The position numbers were made by a program, and so were the translations under genes. From Microbacterium sp. nov. GSS16 (lineage in GTDB: Bacteria; Actinomycetota; Actinomycetes; Actinomycetales; Microbacteriaceae), in NCBI RefSeq assembly GCF_028198145.1, contig NZ_CP116338.1:2356001-2420000 (forward strand): 64,000 nucleotides of DNA, given 5' to 3'. Below are positions 60,553 to 64,000 of the stretch, piece after piece. Every line of letters begins with the position of its first letter. Within the stretch, counting starts at the first letter, position 1. The notes beneath the pieces are model-generated. The model saw nothing but the letters and a program-made list of their open reading frames with translations, ran no database searches and was not told where the DNA came from.

Positions 60553-61070
60553 TGCTCTTCACCACCTCACGCCTCGACCTGCGCGAGCTGACCGACGACG
60601 ACCTGCCGGCGCTTCGTGCCATCCTGCAGGATCCGGAGACGATGACCGCGTACGAGGGCGCGTTCGACGAGCAGATGGTGCAGGCCTGGCTCAGCCGGAT
60701 GCGCGAGCGCTACCGCGACGACGGGTTCGGGCTCTGGGCCGTGGTGCTGCGCGAATCCGGGGAGATGATCGGCCAGTGCGGACTGACCAGGCAGCACATC
60801 CTCGGGGAGGACGTGATCGAGGTCGGCTACCTGTTCAATCGCGAGCACTGGCGGCGCGGGTACGCGACCGAGGCGGCGGCCGGATGCCGTGACCATGCGT
60901 TCACGGCACTCGGTGCCGACCGCGTGTGGGCTCAGGTGCGCGACACGAACATCGCGTCGATGAACGTCGCGATCCGACTGGGCATGACAGTGCGAGGACG
61001 CTTCATCAAGCACTACCGCGGTGTGGACATGCCCCACCTGGCGTTCGCGATCGACCGTCCGGCGGAATGA
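60552..61070 (+). CDS. single-domain GNAT acetyltransferase (RimJ/RimL type)
   Basis: A 172-aa GNAT. It begins FTTSRLDLRELTDDDLPALR and carries EVGYLFNREHWRRGYATEAAA, the acetyl-CoA site, and NIASMNVAIRLGMTVRGRF, as in RimJ/RimL-type N-acetyltransferases and some resistance enzymes. Its ATG shares one base with the previous stop, so the three acetyltransferases form one translationally coupled unit. Convergent with mutM, 9 bp apart. Confidence 0.85.
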   Translation: MLFTTSRLDLRELTDDDLPALRAILQDPETMTAYEGAFDEQMVQAWLSRMRERYRDDGFGLWAVVLRESGEMIGQCGLTRQHILGEDVIEVGYLFNREHWRRGYATEAAAGCRDHAFTALGADRVWAQVRDTNIASMNVAIRLGMTVRGRFIKHYRGVDMPHLAFAIDRPAE

Positions 61071-61079
61071 CGGCCCGGC

Positions 61080-61982
61080 TCAGCGGCGACGCTGGCAGCG
61101 CGGGCAGTAATGACTGGAGCGGTTCATGAACGCCTCGCGAAGGATGGGACCGCCGCAGCGTGGACACGGCTGACCTCCGCGCCCGTAGGCGTTCAGCGAG
61201 TGCGCGAAATAGCCGGCCTGCCCATTCACGTTGACGTACTGCGCGTCGAAGCTCGTACCGCCCTCTGCCAGGGCCCTCTCGAGCACGAGACGGACCTCGG
61301 CGAACAACCGGCGCAGCGCCTGCACCGACAGGGCGGTGCCGTGCGTCTCGGGGTGGATGCGCGCCGCCCACAGCGACTCGTCGGCGTAGATGTTGCCGAT
61401 GCCGCTGACCAGTGACTGGTCGAGGAGGATGCGCTTGATCGCGCTGGATCTGCGACGGATGCGCGCGACCACATCTGGCTCTGCGAACGCGGGGTCGAGC
61501 GGATCGCGGGCGATGTGCGCGACCTGCGACGGCACCAGCGGATCGGCCGTGCCGTAGCCGCCGGGTGCGGCATCCGGCGTGGGCAGCAGACGGTCGACGG
61601 CGAGCGAGCCGAAGGTGCGCTGATCGGCGAAGACGACGGCGAGTACGCCGTGACTCGGATGCTCGATGCGCAGGCGCACGCGTTCGTGGCGCTCGAGCGG
61701 GGCATCCGGATCGCGCAGCAGCATCTGCCCGCTCATGCCCAAATGCGCGACCAATGCTTCCACTTCCCCGCTGCGCGCCGACAGCGGCAGCCAGAGGAAC
61801 TTCCCCCGCCGCGCAGCGGCGCGCACGTCGCGGCCCTCGAGACGGCCGACGAAGTCGGCGGCGTCGTGCGGATGCCTGGTGAGGGCACGCTCGTCGAGCA
61901 CGTCGACCGACACGATCCGGGCGTCGGTGACGGCCGGGGCGAGGCCGTGACGGACGACCTCGACCTCGGGAAGCTCGGGCAC
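61080..61982 (-). CDS. mutM: formamidopyrimidine-DNA glycosylase
   Basis: A 300-aa repair enzyme that removes 8-oxoguanine. After the initiator the conserved PELPEVEVVRHGL starts with the catalytic Pro and Glu; the AHLGMSGQML loop, GIGNIYADESLWAARIHP and the C-terminal zinc finger (CPRCGGPILREAF ... HYCPRCQRRR) are intact. GTG start. It lies 6 bp after rnc. Confidence 0.97.
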   Translation of the reverse strand: MPELPEVEVVRHGLAPAVTDARIVSVDVLDERALTRHPHDAADFVGRLEGRDVRAAARRGKFLWLPLSARSGEVEALVAHLGMSGQMLLRDPDAPLERHERVRLRIEHPSHGVLAVVFADQRTFGSLAVDRLLPTPDAAPGGYGTADPLVPSQVAHIARDPLDPAFAEPDVVARIRRRSSAIKRILLDQSLVSGIGNIYADESLWAARIHPETHGTALSVQALRRLFAEVRLVLERALAEGGTSFDAQYVNVNGQAGYFAHSLNAYGRGGQPCPRCGGPILREAFMNRSSHYCPRCQRRR

Positions 61983-61988
61983 GCCGGA

Positions 61989-62681
61989 TCAGACCCGTTC
62001 GCTGAGCAGACGCCAGGCGTTGAGCGCGGCAGCCATCTCGGCCGTCTTCTTGCTCGTGCCGACGCCGCTGCTCGTCAGGTCGCCGACCCGCACTGTCGCG
62101 GTGAACACCCGGTGATGGTCGGGGCCGTCCGACTCGATGGAGTACATGGGAGGGGTCGCCCCGAGCCGGGCGGCCAGCTCCTGCAGACTCGTCTTGGGGT
62201 CCATCGCCGCGCCGTAGCGCTCTGGGTCGGCAAGGAGCGGCGCGGTCAGCCGCAGCACCAGCTCGGTGGCGGCATCCGGCCCCGCCGACAGGAAGGTCGC
62301 GCCGAAGACGGCTTCCATCGTGTCGGCAAGGATCGAGTCCTTGTCGCGACCACCGGTCTGCTCCTCGCCTCGTCCGAGCCGGAGGTGCTCACCGAGACCG
62401 ATAGCGCGAGCGACCTCGGCGAGGGCGACTGTCGAGACGACGCTCGCGCGCCGCTTGGCCAGCTCGCCCTCGTCGAGGTCGGGAAGCGTGGTGAAGAGCA
62501 TGACGGTCACAGCGAGCCCGAGCACCGAGTCCCCGAGGAACTCGAGACGCTCGTTGTTCGGGATGCCGCCGTGCTCGTACGCGTAGGAACGATGCGTGAG
62601 CGCTCGTTCCAGCAGCTCAGGATCGATGTCGACGCCGAGCTTCTCGACCAGCGATGCCCGCCCCGTGAGAATATCGGCCAT
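61989..62681 (-). CDS. rnc: ribonuclease III
   Basis: A 230-aa double-strand-specific RNase for rRNA processing. Catalytic signature NNERLEFLGDSVLGLAV, then DKDSILADTMEAVFGA with the second acidic residues, and a C-terminal dsRNA-binding domain (PKTSLQELAARLGATPPMYS ... SKKTAEMAAALNAWRLL). ATG 62681 begins the conserved sequence. Between rpmF and mutM, a conserved order. Confidence 0.97.
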   Translation of the reverse strand: MADILTGRASLVEKLGVDIDPELLERALTHRSYAYEHGGIPNNERLEFLGDSVLGLAVTVMLFTTLPDLDEGELAKRRASVVSTVALAEVARAIGLGEHLRLGRGEEQTGGRDKDSILADTMEAVFGATFLSAGPDAATELVLRLTAPLLADPERYGAAMDPKTSLQELAARLGATPPMYSIESDGPDHHRVFTATVRVGDLTSSGVGTSKKTAEMAAALNAWRLLSERV

Positions 62682-62692
62682 GACCGATCCGA

Positions 62693-62902
62693 TCAGATGT
62701 CGGCGACCTTGCGGCCCTTGTACTCGAGGAACAGCTCGGTGCCCTGCGAGTCGGTGACGACCTTCGCCTGGTGCGGGCGGCTGTAGACGACCTTGCCGTT
62801 CTCGACGGTCTTGACGAGCGCGGGAGCCTCGGCCTTCCACTGCGCGCGGCGCGAGCGGGTGTTCGAACGGGAGACCTTGCGCTTCGGGGGGTTACCAGCC
62901 AT
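62693..62902 (-). CDS. rpmF: 50S ribosomal protein L32
   Basis: A 69-aa L32 with the N-terminal PPKRKVSRSNTRSRRAQWKA block. It has no cysteine at all, so it is the zinc-free form. Starts 2 bp after the DUF177 gene and leads into rnc. Confidence 0.96.
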   Translation of the reverse strand: MAGNPPKRKVSRSNTRSRRAQWKAEAPALVKTVENGKVVYSRPHQAKVVTDSQGTELFLEYKGRKVADI

Positions 62903-62904
62903 GA

Positions 62905-63465
62905 CTAGCTCTCTTCTTTCTCGGCGGCGCGGCTCTCTGCCGCGTCGTCCTGGTCTGTGATCTGTCGGAGCGCGCTCCACCGAGGATCGATGGGAGCAGG
63001 GCTCTCTGCACCGGCGCTCTTGGACAGCTTCTCGCCCGTGTTCGGGTCGAGACCCGGGCAATCCGGCTGACACACCGGCTGAAATGGAAGCGACAATACG
63101 ATCGCATCCCTGACCAGAGTTTCAAGATCCACGTGGTCGTCTTGAACTTCGAAGTCAGTTTCTTCCTCACCAGGATACGCGAAAAGCTCCTGGAACTCGA
63201 CTTCGACAGGCGCGGAGATCTCGGTGAGGCAGCGTCCGCACTCTCCGGAGTACTCCGAATCGGCCGTGCCCGACACGAGGATCCCCTCGTGCACCGACTC
63301 GAGGCGCACGTCGAGGTCGAGAGTCTCGCCAGCTTCGACCGAGACGATGCCCTCACCCCACTTCTCGCTGAGGGTCACCTCGAAGCGGTGCTCGCGCATC
63401 TCGCCCGGCTTGCGGACGATGTCACGGACAGGGAGGAAGAAGGGGCCGTCGACTCGGGATTTCAC
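62905..63465 (-). CDS. DUF177/YceD family protein
   Basis: A 186-aa protein of the YceD family, linked to large-subunit rRNA or L32 and nearly always upstream of rpmF. It shows VEAGETLDLDVRLESVHEGI, CGRCL and QPVCQPDCPGLDP, giving two cysteine pairs. GTG start. Acidic C-terminal tail. Confidence 0.93.
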   Translation of the reverse strand: MKSRVDGPFFLPVRDIVRKPGEMREHRFEVTLSEKWGEGIVSVEAGETLDLDVRLESVHEGILVSGTADSEYSGECGRCLTEISAPVEVEFQELFAYPGEEETDFEVQDDHVDLETLVRDAIVLSLPFQPVCQPDCPGLDPNTGEKLSKSAGAESPAPIDPRWSALRQITDQDDAAESRAAEKEES

Positions 63466-63508
63466 CCCGCCATGCTACCGGTCGCGACCTGCACGAGGGC
63501 CGAACGGC

Positions 63509-64000
63509 TCAGAGCCCTCGGGCTCCGGTGTCGAGGAACGATGCGACGACGGGCGGAACGAACGGCGAGACGTCGCCGCCGAGCGCGGCCACCTGGCGCA
63601 CCAGCGAGCTGGACACGAGCGCGTGCGCGGGATCGGGAAGGAGGAACACCGTCTCGATGTCGGCCAGGTGACGGTTCACGATCGCCATCGGCGACTCGTA
63701 GGCGACGTCGACCTGAGAGCGGATGCCCTTCACCAGCACCCCGGCGTCGACGTCGCGAGCATAGTCGACGAGAAGTCCCATGCTCCACGATCCGACGATG
63801 ATGTGACCGTCGATACCCGCCTCGGCGATCGACTGCTCGAGCAGGCTGAGCCGCTGAGCGATCGGAAGCATCGCCTCCTTGCCGGGGTTGTGCACGACCA
63901 GCACGTGCAGCTCGTCGTACAGACGAGCTGCGCGCGAGATGACATCGAGATGCCCCAGCGTGGGCGGGTCGAACGATCCGGGAACGACGGCGATCCGAGA
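63509..64000 (-). CDS. coaD: phosphopantetheine adenylyltransferase, N-terminal start beyond window
   Basis: 163 residues are visible to the right edge, lacking only the first few. It makes dephospho-CoA from 4'-phosphopantetheine and ATP. The nucleotidyltransferase motif [19 protein letters not shown] opens it and [10 protein letters not shown] (the ISSTxVR equivalent) is near the end. Upstream gene of the coaD-yceD-rpmF-rnc-mutM series. Confidence 0.95.
   Translation of the reverse strand, partial: SRIAVVPGSFDPPTLGHLDVISRAARLYDELHVLVVHNPGKEAMLPIAQRLSLLEQSIAEAGIDGHIIVGSWSMGLLVDYARDVDAGVLVKGIRSQVDVAYESPMAIVNRHLADIETVFLLPDPAHALVSSSLVRQVAALGGDVSPFVPPVVASFLDTGARGL

Overview
The window is a high-GC, densely packed stretch of a Gram-positive actinobacterial chromosome. 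GTG starts, the gatCAB, coaD-yceD-rpmF-rnc-mutM-smc-ftsY and rpsP-khpA-rimM-trmD orders, GlgE-type glycogen metabolism and the style of the small hypothetical proteins point to Microbacteriaceae, most likely Microbacterium or a close relative (inference; no 16S rRNA is present). I recognise about 62 genes, two of them cut by the window edges. I see no rRNA, tRNA, CRISPR array, IS element or prophage.

Layout. 1-5.2 kb: a P-loop protein, DNA polymerase IV and the gatCAB amidotransferase operon. 5.2-8.9 kb: acyl-CoA ligase and DEAD-box helicase. 8.9-13.6 kb: ligA, mnmA and its cysteine desulfurase. 13.7-20.1 kb: glgX, glgE and glgB for alpha-glucan metabolism. 20.2-25.3 kb: a thioredoxin-fold chaperone-like protein, a three-helix membrane protein with an internal lipobox-like site, an AI-2E family permease and a secreted muramidase-like protein. 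25.3-30.4 kb: rpsB-tsf, pyrH-frr-cdsA and a DivIVA-like protein. 30.5-37.1 kb: M23 peptidase-like protein, xerC, dprA-comM-yraN, DUF2469, rnhB-lepB. 37.2-41.9 kb: rplS, map, DedA, rpsP-khpA-rimM-trmD. 42.1-48.5 kb: a glutamate-cysteine ligase-like enzyme and a glycerol module (SorC-type regulator divergent from glpD-glpF-glpK). 48.5-57.5 kb: ffh, TetR and lipB-lipA, DUF2004, ftsY, smc. 57.6-61.1 kb: an accessory cassette. 61.1-64 kb: mutM-rnc-rpmF-yceD-coaD.

How it works together. The minus-strand housekeeping genes form a translation, secretion, chromosome and envelope backbone whose usual actinobacterial order (coaD to smc-ftsY, then ffh, then rpsP-trmD, then rplS-lepB-rnhB) is kept but split by plus-strand metabolic modules (lipoylation, glycerol uptake and oxidation, thiol ligase, GNAT cassette). 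Many starts sit 6-7 nt after a TAnnnT-like -10 hexamer, so leaderless mRNAs appear common, and this fixes several start codons.

Most unusual region. Between smc and mutM a promoter with an A5 tract just upstream of its -35 drives a 32-codon upstream ORF with a near-perfect Shine-Dalgarno, a long leader with several short hairpins, a 93-aa protein of unknown function and three translationally coupled GNAT acetyltransferases. The architecture resembles WhiB7/uORF-controlled, antibiotic-inducible genes; that link is inference.
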